Positions 1 to 8,455 of a stretch of DNA of 64,000 nt are shown here, piece by piece. The notes beneath the pieces are model-generated. The model worked only from the letters and a program-made list of their open reading frames with translations, did not search any database and had not been told where the DNA came from. Numbering within the stretch: the first letter of the stretch is position 1; every line of letters starts with the position of its first letter. This stretch comes from an uncultured Dongia sp. Lineage in GTDB: Bacteria; Pseudomonadota; Alphaproteobacteria; Dongiales; Dongiaceae. The DNA lies in the NCBI RefSeq assembly GCF_936916975.1, contig NZ_CAKZGO010000040.1:1-64000 (forward strand), in the 5' to 3' direction. Position numbers and translations under genes: made by a program.

Positions 1-476
1 TTGGTAAACGCCTCGCCGAGCGAGGCGCGCTTGGTCATCAGCAGCAGGCGCCCGGTCCAGATCCGCTCCAACTCAGGCCGTGAGATCGCCATCGGCCGGT
101 TTTCTTCCGGGTCGTGAACCAAGGCTTTGGCTTCGGAAGTGCCGTTTTCTGCCGGTTCGCCGGTTGCTACCTTAGCGAGAACGAAGTAGCGGCCATCCCT
201 GGTTTCCGCGATGGCCGGCAGGGGTGTTTTGGTTAACCGCTCCCACCCGGTCCTAACCCAGCGCGCCTTGAGACCCGATTCCCGTGACGCACGCAGCAGA
301 TCGGCGTCTTCAAGGCCCTTGGGTCCGGGTGCGAACCGATGAGAGAGTGCTTTAGCGTCGACAGCCAAACCATGGAAGCGCAACATCAAAACCAAGCAAA
401 GAAGCCCAGTATCAATAGGTTTCGGTGTTTCTGATCCAACACCGTCCTGACCGATTGGCGTTGCCTGATCGACCAC
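1..476 (-). CDS. Type I secretion ABC transporter, N-terminal part (cut by window edge)
   Basis: The minus strand is open from about 476 to the window edge and encodes the first ~158 residues of a HlyB-type transporter. Its order of motifs is typical of the degenerate C39-like N-terminal domain of type I exporters: RFHGLAVDA, HRFAPG, LLRASRESGLKARW, TPLPAIAETRDGRYFVLAK, VHDP, then ISRPELERIWTGRLLLM leading to the membrane domain. The family exports RTX proteins through the inner membrane with a HlyD adaptor and a TolC-like porin. The domain carries no obvious peptidase cysteine-histidine pair, as in HlyB-like exporters of RTX proteins. The GTG start at 476 is tentative. The membrane and ATPase parts lie outside the window. 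A broken hlyD-like remnant and a giant RTX gene further right suggest one secretion module. Confidence 0.8.
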   Translation of the reverse strand, partial: MVDQATPIGQDGVGSETPKPIDTGLLCLVLMLRFHGLAVDAKALSHRFAPGPKGLEDADLLRASRESGLKARWVRTGWERLTKTPLPAIAETRDGRYFVLAKVATGEPAENGTSEAKALVHDPEENRPMAISRPELERIWTGRLLLMTKRASLGEAFT

Positions 477-738
477 ACCTACCCCGATCTCTGCTTCCGC
501 GCTGCGCGAACCCCTTCGTCAGCGACGTAATAAGATATGTCTCAAGACCTAAACGGCGCAAGCATGTTCTCTAGCTTAACGCGATCATCCCTCAAAATGT
601 CACGCAGAAGCTGTATGCAGCTGCGGCAACCTCAGGTTTATCTAGTTGGCTGAGACTTCTCGCACATTTATTCTCAAGCACCAGTCGGCTGCAGTGGTTT
701 GCGACGGCGTCGAAGACCCGCCGTGCTCTGAGGCCAAG

Positions 739-1116
739 TTAACCCGCGCTCGGGGTGCATTCGGGGCTTGATGGTACATCTCGATCCGCGCCGTGATTTT
801 CAGCTGCAGTGCTCGAGGGTTCACGTCGTCGCCGATCACGATCGTTGTCAGTGTCGACATTCAGACGGCAACGAGCCGCCATCACCAGAGCCGCCCAGAC
901 TATCCTCGATTCCGACCAACCGGGCCGGGTGGCGAGCATTCGCACAGTCGCCAAGGCCGAATCAGAGAGCTTGACCCGTGCCTGCTTGACTGGATCGCCT
1001 CTTCGCAATTCTGGAAAAAGCTCACACGCGGCAAGATGCCTCACCCCGACTTCTAGCAGTGATTTATACTGTAGTAATTCAACCGGAACACGTACCCGGA
1101 TTTCATTAACAATCAC
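739..1116 (-). CDS. Small hypothetical protein, possible ribbon-helix-helix type
   Basis: A 125-residue product I do not recognise. The N-terminus (NEIRVRVPVELL, then a helical stretch) resembles the beta strand and first helix of a ribbon-helix-helix DNA-binding protein, and the last ~35 residues are polar and look disordered. It follows the upstream small gene after only a couple of bases, so the two are probably co-transcribed. The pair is divergent from the virB operon, a common position for a regulator of conjugation genes. The regulatory role is inference only. Confidence 0.45.
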   Translation of the reverse strand: MIVNEIRVRVPVELLQYKSLLEVGVRHLAACELFPELRRGDPVKQARVKLSDSALATVRMLATRPGWSESRIVWAALVMAARCRLNVDTDNDRDRRRREPSSTAAENHGADRDVPSSPECTPSAG

Positions 1117-1118
1117 CC

Positions 1119-1322
1119 TTATTTCGCCTTTCTCTCCTGCAGACCCGCGAAAAACGCGGGTCCGATGGCCTTCGGATTGTCAGAATGAGAAAGCATAGAA
1201 ATCATCAGTAATTCAATAGCTTCGCTGTTCGGAATTTGATTCAAAACTGACCAGCTTTTGAAGGGTAGCCAAGCTTCATCACTTATTAACACATGCCGAG
1301 GCTTTTTGCCGGGCGCGCTCAT
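1119..1322 (-). CDS. Small hypothetical protein divergent from virB
   Basis: About 67 residues from the ATG at 1322 (MSAPGKKPRHVLISDEAW). An ATG 24 bases further upstream is also open. It is a small mixed-charge protein with a segment, SWSVLNQIPNSEAIELLMIS, that could form helices. No family is recognised. It is the first gene of a two-gene minus-strand unit whose promoter must share the ~115-base interval with the virB2 promoter and its CTATAC repeats. Confidence 0.45.
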   Translation of the reverse strand: MSAPGKKPRHVLISDEAWLPFKSWSVLNQIPNSEAIELLMISMLSHSDNPKAIGPAFFAGLQERKAK

Positions 1323-1376
1323 AGGAACGTACTCCGATGGCAGCAAATAGGTGTAGCGGATCGATTTTGATCAGTG

Positions 1377-1400
1377 CTATACATACTATACAGACTATAC
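1377..1400. promoter_or_regulatory. Three tandem CTATAC repeats, 9-base period, upstream of virB2
   Basis: CTATAC occurs at 1377, 1386 and 1395, exactly nine bases apart, in the only non-coding gap between the divergent small genes and virB2. The copies resemble overlapping -10 hexamers and could also be a regulator's operator. No convincing -35 box can be assigned by eye. Confidence 0.4.
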
Positions 1401-1439
1401 ACGATTATCGCATTTCGAAGACCTGATGGGGTATCTGCA

Positions 1440-1730
1440 ATGGCTCGTTTTAACATCCGTGTTCTCCTTTCAACGGCTCTCCTGTCACTTGCTACCAGAG
1501 CCGCCCTTGCTCAAGACAATCCTTTCGACAAGGCCACCCAGGTTGCCACCGAGTGGACCGAACTCGCCCGTAATATGGTGATCGCCGGCGCCTCCCTGGC
1601 AGGTATCGCTGTGATCGCCCTGGCCATTGCTGGCAGGCTTCAAATTGGCTGGGCCTTCCGCATCATCGGCGGTCTCATCGCCCTCTCCGGGCTGTCCTGG
1701 ATCGTGGAGCAGGCGGTCGGCGGCAGCTGA
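1440..1730 (+). CDS. virB2: VirB2-like conjugative pilin
   Basis: A 96-residue prepilin for the type IV secretion pilus. It has a signal peptide ending at ALA|QDNPF, then two long hydrophobic helices (around MVIAGASLAGIAVIALAIAG and FRIIGGLIALSGLSWIV) joined by a short basic loop, the standard VirB2/TrbC architecture. The ATG at 1440 is chosen over an upstream in-frame start because a GGGG ribosome-binding stretch lies about eight bases before it and the signal peptide begins there. It is the first gene of the virB operon and is followed two bases later by virB3. Confidence 0.85.
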   Translation: MARFNIRVLLSTALLSLATRAALAQDNPFDKATQVATEWTELARNMVIAGASLAGIAVIALAIAGRLQIGWAFRIIGGLIALSGLSWIVEQAVGGS

Positions 1731-1732
1731 CG

Positions 1733-2020
1733 ATGAACGCCGTCCTTCTGCGGCACGTCTCGGCACCGCCCAAGATGCTTTACGCGGCCCCGCGCCTGCT
1801 GATGCTGGAATTCTTGCTCGGCATGATTCTTGGCGCCCTGTTCCTGAACCCATTGGCGGCAATCGTCCTGTGGCTGGTCAGCCATCCCGTCGCCATCCTG
1901 ATCACGCTCAGAGAGCCCCATACCGACGCCTATCTGCAGGCGTGGGGAAGCTATCGGCATGTCCCAAACCACTGGCAAACGCCGCAAGGTGAAATGCGGG
2001 TGCGTGTCTATGTCTCTTGA
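1733..2020 (+). CDS. virB3: VirB3-like inner-membrane T4SS protein
   Basis: A 95-residue protein with two adjacent hydrophobic segments near residues 25-55 (MLEFLLGMILGALF and AIVLWLVSHPVAILI) followed by a polar tail, as in the VirB3 family, which sits in the inner membrane with VirB4. It lies between virB2 and virB4 as in the Agrobacterium and related operons, and its 3' end overlaps the virB4 start by 11 bases, suggesting translational coupling. Confidence 0.85.
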   Translation: MNAVLLRHVSAPPKMLYAAPRLLMLEFLLGMILGALFLNPLAAIVLWLVSHPVAILITLREPHTDAYLQAWGSYRHVPNHWQTPQGEMRVRVYVS

Positions 2021-4358
2021 ATCCTTCATCTTGCCGCTCGTCGCCACCGTCGTTCCGGTCCTAGCCGGGACGGCGGTCGCCCCCCTTTTGACGCGCTTCG
2101 TGCTTCCCCAAGCGCAAACCACGTTTCTGCGCGATCGCCTACCGTACACCAACATCAGCCCCGATGGCTGCACTGTCGAAATGCTCGGCAAGAAGGGCGG
2201 AGGCCTGTTCCGCGTCATCCATTTGCGCGGGCAAATCTACGCGGGCCTCACGTCAGAGGATTTGGCGGCCCTGTTCGGGCAGCGTAAGGCCTTCTTTGAC
2301 AGCATGACGGACCAACCGGTTCAGCTGCGCTTTATCTCGCAGCGCAGCCATTTGCCCGTCACCCCGCCGCCTATCCAGGATGGGCTTACCCAGCAGATCG
2401 ATAGCCGTTGGCATCAGCGCTTCGCCAACGCCTTCACGACCGACCATTACATTGTGATATCGGTCCCCACGGCCGACCAGCGCAAGCGCCTGGACCATGC
2501 CGAGCGGCTTATATTCGATCTCTTTAACCGCTACGGGCCGGAAGTGCTCAACAACGGCGAAGGTGACATCTCGCCCCTGCTGTCGTTCTTGGCATCATTC
2601 ATCAACGGCCAGGACTTGGTCCTACCGACCGTCTTAGACAACATCGGCGACCGCTTGCCGTTCGCGAATGTCGAATTCACACGCCACGGCGCCATCACCT
2701 ATCGTGATGGCACGAACGCCGTCCATCAGACCGCAATCGGCGTCCGGGCATGGCCGGAACGCTCGACGGCCGAGATCATCAACGGCCTCTTGCGCATCCC
2801 CGGCGCTATCACCGTTATTCTGAAAGCGCAGGCCTTTCAAAAAGCCGACGCGGATCTCCGCATTGCCAGCCGCGCGCGCCAGGCCAGGCTTGCCGTTTAC
2901 AATCCGCTGATTTCGCAAGAATGGAATGAAGCGAAAGACAAGGTGGGCGCGGCGCAGGAAGGTTTCTATCAAGCCGAACTCACCGCCTACGTTTCGGCAA
3001 CAACCACCGAAGAACTCGACCGCCTCGTGACGGACGTTCGCACCAGCCTTTCCAACCATGCTATTCGCGTGGTGAAGGAAACCATGCTGGCAGAACGCCT
3101 ATGGTGGGGACGCCTGCCCGGTTACGACTATTTCAGCCGTGACTATCATTTGGTCTCATCCAACCTCGCAGACTTCACGCCGTTGCCAGCAGAACCGCGC
3201 GGGCGCGATGCCTCGCAATGGGGCCCGCGCCCCATCCGCTATTTCCCGACAGCCTCCGGGGCACCTTACGGCTTTGTGTTCCACAAATCCGCGGCTGAGG
3301 ACCTTGCCCACTGGCTTGTCATCGGCCCGTCTGGTCGCGGCAAATCCACCCTGATCATGTCCCTGATCTTAGGCGCGCTGAGTGCCCACTCCGATCTCCG
3401 CGCCTTCGTTTTTGACCGCATGCTGGGCACAAAGACGACCTTCGATTGCTACGGCGGCGACTACCTTATTCCGGAAGACGAGCATCTGCCGCTCAATCCG
3501 TTCTTGGCGGATGACGGGTCGCCGGAATATCGCAACTTCCTTGAGCTGTGGTTGCGCATGCTGACCGGCCGGCACGATGATGATTCCATACAGCGGATCA
3601 CAACGGCGGTCGCCGACATCATGTCGGCCGACCCCGCCAACCGCTCTCTTGCTAAGCAGTATGCCCAAGTCTTTCCGACCGGCGAGCTTCGCAACGCCGT
3701 CAAGAAATGGGCCGCTGCCGGCCGCTATGGCCGCATCTTCAACGGCACCCGGGACGCGCTGAGCCTGACTGGTTCGCGTCTTGTGGGCTTCGACATGACA
3801 GCGATGTCAGACGATACCCAGCTATCGGCCGCCATGACCTACTACTTCATGCAACGCATTCGCCAGCTCGTGTTGAAGAACCCGACGCCGCATATCGCTT
3901 TCATCGATGAGGCACCGGCCCAGTTCAAGGACGAGTTTTTTGCGCAAAACGTCGAGGTGCTGTTCCGCGAGCATCGCAAGCTGAAAGGCTCGATCATTCT
4001 CGCAGCCCAAGATGCCGGCGCGTTCACCAAGCATAAAATTGCCGAAACGCTGCTGAACAATACGGCCGGTGTGATCTTCTTTCAGAACCCCAGCGCCCGG
4101 GTCGAAGACCTGGCGCCCTTCGGCCTGCAGAAAGAACAGCTCGATTTCATCTTGGGCCGCTCCGCAATTGCCCAGAGCCTACCGCGCTCGGTCCTCATCA
4201 GACGCGAGGACGAATCCGTCATTCTCGACATCAGCCTGAAAACGCTCGGACCATATTTACGCGCCCTTTCGTCCGGGATTGAAGACCGCAAAATCATTCA
4301 AGACCTCAAACAAAAATATGGAGAGACGCAATGGCTTCCCCACTTCATCCCCCTCTGA
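2010..4358 (+). CDS. virB4: VirB4 ATPase of the mating channel
   Basis: A 782-residue ATPase that powers pilus assembly and substrate transfer at the inner membrane. The Walker A motif GPSGRGKST is at about residues 439-447 and the Walker B IAFIDEA near residue 632; a QDAG-type motif follows at AAQDAGAF. Length and domain order match the CagE/VirB4 family. The ATG at 2010 is preferred over one at 1959 because it gives the usual short overlap with virB3, and the intervening residues have no VirB4 character. A hydrophobic N-terminal stretch (FILPLVATVVPVLAGTAV) could anchor it, or represent fusion of VirB3-like membrane sequence. Confidence 0.95.
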   Translation: MSLESFILPLVATVVPVLAGTAVAPLLTRFVLPQAQTTFLRDRLPYTNISPDGCTVEMLGKKGGGLFRVIHLRGQIYAGLTSEDLAALFGQRKAFFDSMTDQPVQLRFISQRSHLPVTPPPIQDGLTQQIDSRWHQRFANAFTTDHYIVISVPTADQRKRLDHAERLIFDLFNRYGPEVLNNGEGDISPLLSFLASFINGQDLVLPTVLDNIGDRLPFANVEFTRHGAITYRDGTNAVHQTAIGVRAWPERSTAEIINGLLRIPGAITVILKAQAFQKADADLRIASRARQARLAVYNPLISQEWNEAKDKVGAAQEGFYQAELTAYVSATTTEELDRLVTDVRTSLSNHAIRVVKETMLAERLWWGRLPGYDYFSRDYHLVSSNLADFTPLPAEPRGRDASQWGPRPIRYFPTASGAPYGFVFHKSAAEDLAHWLVIGPSGRGKSTLIMSLILGALSAHSDLRAFVFDRMLGTKTTFDCYGGDYLIPEDEHLPLNPFLADDGSPEYRNFLELWLRMLTGRHDDDSIQRITTAVADIMSADPANRSLAKQYAQVFPTGELRNAVKKWAAAGRYGRIFNGTRDALSLTGSRLVGFDMTAMSDDTQLSAAMTYYFMQRIRQLVLKNPTPHIAFIDEAPAQFKDEFFAQNVEVLFREHRKLKGSIILAAQDAGAFTKHKIAETLLNNTAGVIFFQNPSARVEDLAPFGLQKEQLDFILGRSAIAQSLPRSVLIRREDESVILDISLKTLGPYLRALSSGIEDRKIIQDLKQKYGETQWLPHFIPL

Positions 4359-5194
4359 CGTCTCAACCGGTTGTGACATCGCGCCACGTGGATAGAGACG
4401 ATGCCCGCGCACTTGCTGGCAAGTCTCGCGGTCGCTTTGGCAAAATCGTCGGCTTGAGCCTGTTCGGCTTCGCAGCCGTCGCTGTGCCGGCAGCCCTGGC
4501 AGCTTACCCGGTGACGGATGCCGGCAACCTCGTGCAGAACACCATGACGGCACTCAATTCCGTGAAGCAGCTCGGCGAATTGGTGAAGATCCTCTCCGAA
4601 GCCCAGAACATCTTTGGCGCCGTCGGCAAGGCCAAAGCCGCCGTCAACTCGATAGTTCCTAGCAGCTATTCGAATGTCGGCACGCAGGTTAATGCGGCGA
4701 CACCGCGCTTTGATAGCTGGGGCCTGGCGAAGGATGTTGCCCCCAACATCAGCTCGGTCAACAAGGCGATCGACTTTATTCAGGGCTCGCTCGACGTGCC
4801 GCCTGCCAAGGACGGCAAGAAACGCAAGGAAATTACGGCCGACGCGCAAGCGGACATTCTGCGGCGGCGATCTGCCGCCAACAAGGAAATCATGTTCCGC
4901 GCTCTTGGCACCGCGCAGAACGCGATTGCGACCGCGCAGGATGCGTCCAACACGGCCAATTCGATTGTCACGGCCGGCAATACCGATCTCCGGGAACAGA
5001 CGGCGCAGGCGATCCAGGCGACGGTTGGCAACACGCAGGAGCTCATTCAAATCCGTGTCTTGTTGGCAACGCAGCTCGAACTACAGGCGGCAGGGTTGAT
5101 CGCCGGTCAGCCTGTATCTGTCACCGCAGCTCGCAAGCCTTCGGAAACCGCCGAGGGCGACAGCGGCGACGTCACCAGTCCGTTTGGGAACTAA
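4331..5194 (+). CDS. virB5: VirB5/TrbJ-like periplasmic pilus-associated protein
   Basis: A 287-residue protein with a long polar N-terminus of about 35 residues, a hydrophobic segment (IVGLSLFGFAAVAVPAALA) that fits a signal peptide, and then a largely helical body rich in Ala, Gln, Asn and Thr. Helix patterns such as NSVKQLGELVKILSEAQ are typical of VirB5/TrbJ minor pilins. It overlaps the end of virB4 by 28 bases and has a strong GGAGAG ribosome site. The position between virB4 and virB6 supports the call; sequence recognition alone is moderate, as expected for this divergent family. Confidence 0.75.
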   Translation: MASPLHPPLTSQPVVTSRHVDRDDARALAGKSRGRFGKIVGLSLFGFAAVAVPAALAAYPVTDAGNLVQNTMTALNSVKQLGELVKILSEAQNIFGAVGKAKAAVNSIVPSSYSNVGTQVNAATPRFDSWGLAKDVAPNISSVNKAIDFIQGSLDVPPAKDGKKRKEITADAQADILRRRSAANKEIMFRALGTAQNAIATAQDASNTANSIVTAGNTDLREQTAQAIQATVGNTQELIQIRVLLATQLELQAAGLIAGQPVSVTAARKPSETAEGDSGDVTSPFGN

Positions 5195-5203
5195 TCAAGC
5201 TCC

Positions 5204-6151
5204 ATGAACTGTATAACCTGCAACATCTTCAGCGCTTGGGAAGAAGGCGCGACGCAATACGCCGAACAAGTGTCACAAGCTTTTTCGCCGATGCTCTTGC
5301 CGTTCTTTACCGCCGTTTTCACGCTGTTTTGGGCGTTTCGAATTGGCACTTTTGTCATGGGCGCGGATGTCGATTTCCTGACCACAGCCAAGGATCTATT
5401 CCTGGGCTGCGTTGCCGGCACGCTCATCACGTTTCCTGGCATCTGGGCCACTGTCATCGACACGTTCATGGAGACGTCCGTTGATCTGGCGACCTGGCTC
5501 GTGACCCTCGGCAACGCGCCAGCTGGAGATGGCTTGAGCGGCTTGCTCGCAGCCTTGGAAACGCCTCTGCTCGCCTTGATCAAGGGCACCTTGAAGATGG
5601 CGCAGGGCTCCGGCGACTGGTTCAGCGGATATTTTGGCGTACTAGGCGCCTTGGTGTTGTGGATCGTTTACGGGGTCCTTTGGTTCCTGCTCGTGATCGA
5701 CGCCGTCTGGTATTACACCAAGATCGTTCTGGTTGGCGTTCTTGGGCCCCTCCTCTTTATCTGCATCGCGGTGCCCACGCTGCGCGGCATTGCGATGCAA
5801 TCCTTTCGCTTGCTCGTTCAGTCCATCCTGGAGTTCGCGACACTTGGCGTCATGATTGGCCTCGCCGGCTTCATCCTTCAGCTATCGCTCACCTATATGC
5901 CGCTGGACGCCAGCGGTGCCGTCACGTCAAGCGGTGACGAGTATGTGGCGACCGATGACTATATGGGCGCGCTGCTTTGCGGCGCCCTCCTCATCTTCTT
6001 GCGCGGCTCTTTCAAGCATGTTGCCGCTCAGCTCGCCAACGCTGTTTCCGACAGCGCGCCAATCCGCCAAACCATGAGCGATATCAAGGGTGCCGTCTCA
6101 AAGATGGCTACCAGGGCCGCTCCCATGCCGACGCCTGCCCCAAAACCATAA
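5204..6151 (+). CDS. virB6: VirB6/TrbL polytopic inner-membrane protein
   Basis: A 315-residue protein with at least five long hydrophobic helices, for example around VLGALVLWIVYGVLWFLLVIDAV and VLLVGVLGPLLFICIAVP-like segments, ending in a polar Pro/Ala/Met tail. This matches VirB6/TrbL, the channel component that contacts the DNA substrate after VirB11. It starts nine bases after virB5 and precedes a small lipoprotein gene, the usual VirB6-VirB7 order. Confidence 0.85.
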   Translation: MNCITCNIFSAWEEGATQYAEQVSQAFSPMLLPFFTAVFTLFWAFRIGTFVMGADVDFLTTAKDLFLGCVAGTLITFPGIWATVIDTFMETSVDLATWLVTLGNAPAGDGLSGLLAALETPLLALIKGTLKMAQGSGDWFSGYFGVLGALVLWIVYGVLWFLLVIDAVWYYTKIVLVGVLGPLLFICIAVPTLRGIAMQSFRLLVQSILEFATLGVMIGLAGFILQLSLTYMPLDASGAVTSSGDEYVATDDYMGALLCGALLIFLRGSFKHVAAQLANAVSDSAPIRQTMSDIKGAVSKMATRAAPMPTPAPKP

Positions 6152-6172
6152 CGACCGTGTGAGGAACACTTT

Positions 6173-6325
6173 ATGAAGAAGCTTATCCTTATGGTGGTCC
6201 TCGCCGCCTCGCTCGCGGCCTGCACCAGCAGCCCCGCAAAGATCAAGGCGGACGAAGAATTGCCACCATCGCCCTGCGCCTGCGGGCCCCGCATTTATCC
6301 GCTTATGCAGGGCATGCCGGCATGA
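6173..6325 (+). CDS. virB7: VirB7-like lipoprotein
   Basis: A 50-residue lipoprotein. The N-terminus MKKLILMVVLAASLAAC is a lipoprotein signal with lipobox LAAC, followed by a short soluble peptide containing a CAC pair and a Pro-rich end. VirB7 anchors the VirB9/VirB10 core complex in the outer membrane. A good GAGGA site precedes the ATG, and the stop overlaps the virB8 start (ATGA). Size, lipobox and position between virB6 and virB8 make the assignment solid despite the lack of wider similarity in such short proteins. Confidence 0.85.
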   Translation: MKKLILMVVLAASLAACTSSPAKIKADEELPPSPCACGPRIYPLMQGMPA

Positions 6326-7050
6326 TGCCGCAACTACCCCGCATCAGCGGCAACCTCCGGCAATACGACACCGGCAGCGCCTATAACCGGGTCGCGGCCG
6401 CCAATCGGGTACTGATGAGCTATTCAATCATCGTCACAATTGCCTTCGTCATTGCCGCGGCCACCATCTGGTCACTGTTTCCCTTGAAGACGATTGTGCC
6501 GCAATTCGTCTATTTTTCCGATAAGCGAGAGCAGATCGTGACTGTCGAGCCAGGTCGCGTCAGCAAAGACACGGCCGACCTTCTCATCGAGAAGCAACTT
6601 AAGCAGCTCGTGCAGTATCGCGAAACGATCAACTGCATTGATGAGGGCGACCGCTACGCCTGGATACAGCGTGTCACCGATTTGCAGACCTTCGTCGCCT
6701 TCAAAAGCATGATGGACCCGAACGCCAACGCGAAAAGCCCGATCAAATCTTACTGTCAAAACAACATGGCCCGAGAGGTCTATATCTCGGCCGTCTATCC
6801 GAACAATTACGGCGCCGGCATCTGGACGGTCGATTTCGTCACCACCGACCGCAAGGTTGACGAGGTGATCGATCGCAAGGATCGCATCGCCACGATCGAA
6901 TTCACCATCTCGCCGCTCGACACCTCGCCCGATCGTGCCGACGAGAACCCCATTGGCATGACGGTCACGGGTTATCAGGCCCGCGACCGGGCCGCCGAGC
7001 AGCCGACCGACGCTAAAGACGCCATCCTAACTGACGAGGCCCAACAGTGA
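6322..7050 (+). CDS. virB8: VirB8 inner-membrane assembly factor
   Basis: A 242-residue bitopic protein: a cytoplasmic N-terminus of ~35 residues, one transmembrane helix (SIIVTIAFVIAAATIWSLF), and a periplasmic NTF2-like domain with the conserved pattern YAWIQRVTD, VYISAVYPN and a TVDFVTTDR strand. VirB8 nucleates channel assembly and contacts VirB9 and VirB10. It overlaps virB7 by four bases and the next small gene by four, so the whole block is translationally coupled. Confidence 0.9.
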   Translation: MMPQLPRISGNLRQYDTGSAYNRVAAANRVLMSYSIIVTIAFVIAAATIWSLFPLKTIVPQFVYFSDKREQIVTVEPGRVSKDTADLLIEKQLKQLVQYRETINCIDEGDRYAWIQRVTDLQTFVAFKSMMDPNANAKSPIKSYCQNNMAREVYISAVYPNNYGAGIWTVDFVTTDRKVDEVIDRKDRIATIEFTISPLDTSPDRADENPIGMTVTGYQARDRAAEQPTDAKDAILTDEAQQ

Positions 7051-7259
7051 TCCGCCTCGTGGCCCTTTCTGCCATTGCCACCGCTACGGCCGCTCGCGAA
7101 GCGACGGCCAATGAGTTGATCATCAATCAATGGGCGGGCCTGCAGCTGATCGCCACCTTTGATCGGCTGCCGATCGACTTCGCCAAGGCTGATGGCCGTG
7201 TGCTGGCTCGGAGCCGTGGCGAACCGTTCACGCCCATCAACGAGGACCTTTCTCAATGA
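7047..7259 (+). CDS. Small secreted protein between virB8 and virB9
   Basis: A 70-residue product starting with GTG, overlapping virB8 and virB9 by four bases on each side. The first ~20 residues (IRLVALSAIATATAARE) look like a weak signal peptide; the rest is a soluble segment, QWAGLQLIATFDRLPIDFAK. I do not recognise it. The canonical virB order has nothing between virB8 and virB9, so this is an accessory, probably periplasmic, member of the channel operon. The tight coupling argues that it is real. Confidence 0.6.
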   Translation: MIRLVALSAIATATAAREATANELIINQWAGLQLIATFDRLPIDFAKADGRVLARSRGEPFTPINEDLSQ

Positions 7260-8455
7260 CGTATTTCCGCACGTTGACAGCGTTGTCACTCGCCCTCGCC
7301 ACCACCTTGACACCGGTCGCGGCGAATCTTGCCCATGCCCAAGAAATCTTTGACGAAAACGGTGAGCTGCCGGCGAACCCCGACATTGAAGCACAGGTCA
7401 ACGGCGAATTCCCGAAGATGGACCGGTCCGTGCCGCCGCCTCTGGGGGCCCTTCAGCGCGCCTGGGACAATGCTGATATCGACGCCGGCATTACCCGCTT
7501 CAAGTACGAGCCCGGTCGCAGCTTCAAGATTATGACCCGCGAAGCCATGACCACGACCATTCGCCTTCCCGAATGGGAGTCCATCGAATCTATCATTCTC
7601 GGTGACCAGAGCATCTATCGCACTCAGCAGCTCAACGACAATACGCTTGAGGTCTGGACCACGATTCCGGGTTCGGACACAAGCTTGAAGGTCCTGGGTG
7701 ATAGTCAGAACATCTATTCGTTCTACGTTCGCAGCGAGACTTACAACTCCGGCAATCTGCCGGATCTTACCGTCTACATCGATGCTTCCGCCCCGGCGAT
7801 TTCTACACCGGCCAACAACGGCCCGACCGGCACCACGGGCGCTACCGGGCCCACCAGCATGTTTACGACCGGCGCCGGGGTCAGTAGCCAGGCTACCCTT
7901 GTAAGCAGTACCGGAGCGTCGCCGAATTGGTTGCGCGATCTCGGTTTTGATCCCACGCGGATCAAGCGCGATCGTGCGCTGTTTGGCGATGCGGAACTAG
8001 CGCCCGATGACATCTTTCGTGACGACCAGTTTACCTATCTTTGCTTTGGCGAAGCTTGGGACGACAGCAGCCTTATGGTTGCTGCACCCTATGAAGTCGT
8101 GGACGGCGTAGACCGCCAGGTGAATTTCCGCGTCTCCCACAATTGCATGATTGTCGAGACAACGGGCCCCCTCACCTTCCGTCGTGGCGACAAGGTTCTG
8201 TGCGTCCGTCCGGACACCGACAAAGTTACTCCCCGTCGATCGGCAGCCGCCGCGCGTGTTCGTCCCTTGCTACCCCAGGAGACGAGCGCGCCAGCGGCCG
8301 GCGATCTTCCCGCACCCTCAGCCGTCGAGCCAACGGCCGAGGGTGCGGCCTCTGCCACGACCACGCCTTCGGTGGCCCCGCTGCCGCCAACGCAGAAGGT
8401 CGCCACCGACAGCACGACCGGGCCCGATCTCCGACCGAAGAAGCACCAGAAGTAA
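7256..8455 (+). CDS. virB9: VirB9 outer-membrane core-complex protein
   Basis: A 399-residue protein, about 100 residues longer than typical VirB9. It has a signal peptide ending near ANLAHA|QEI, an N-terminal beta domain (YEPGRSFKIMTREAMTTTI, a strand pattern typical of VirB9/TrbG), a Gly/Thr/Pro linker around residues 182-225, and the C-terminal domain with FTYLCFGEAW and RVSHNCMIVET, which binds VirB7 and VirB10. The last ~80 residues are Ala/Pro/Thr-rich and look disordered. It overlaps the preceding gene by four bases and virB10 by one. Confidence 0.88.
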   Translation: MTYFRTLTALSLALATTLTPVAANLAHAQEIFDENGELPANPDIEAQVNGEFPKMDRSVPPPLGALQRAWDNADIDAGITRFKYEPGRSFKIMTREAMTTTIRLPEWESIESIILGDQSIYRTQQLNDNTLEVWTTIPGSDTSLKVLGDSQNIYSFYVRSETYNSGNLPDLTVYIDASAPAISTPANNGPTGTTGATGPTSMFTTGAGVSSQATLVSSTGASPNWLRDLGFDPTRIKRDRALFGDAELAPDDIFRDDQFTYLCFGEAWDDSSLMVAAPYEVVDGVDRQVNFRVSHNCMIVETTGPLTFRRGDKVLCVRPDTDKVTPRRSAAAARVRPLLPQETSAPAAGDLPAPSAVEPTAEGAASATTTPSVAPLPPTQKVATDSTTGPDLRPKKHQK

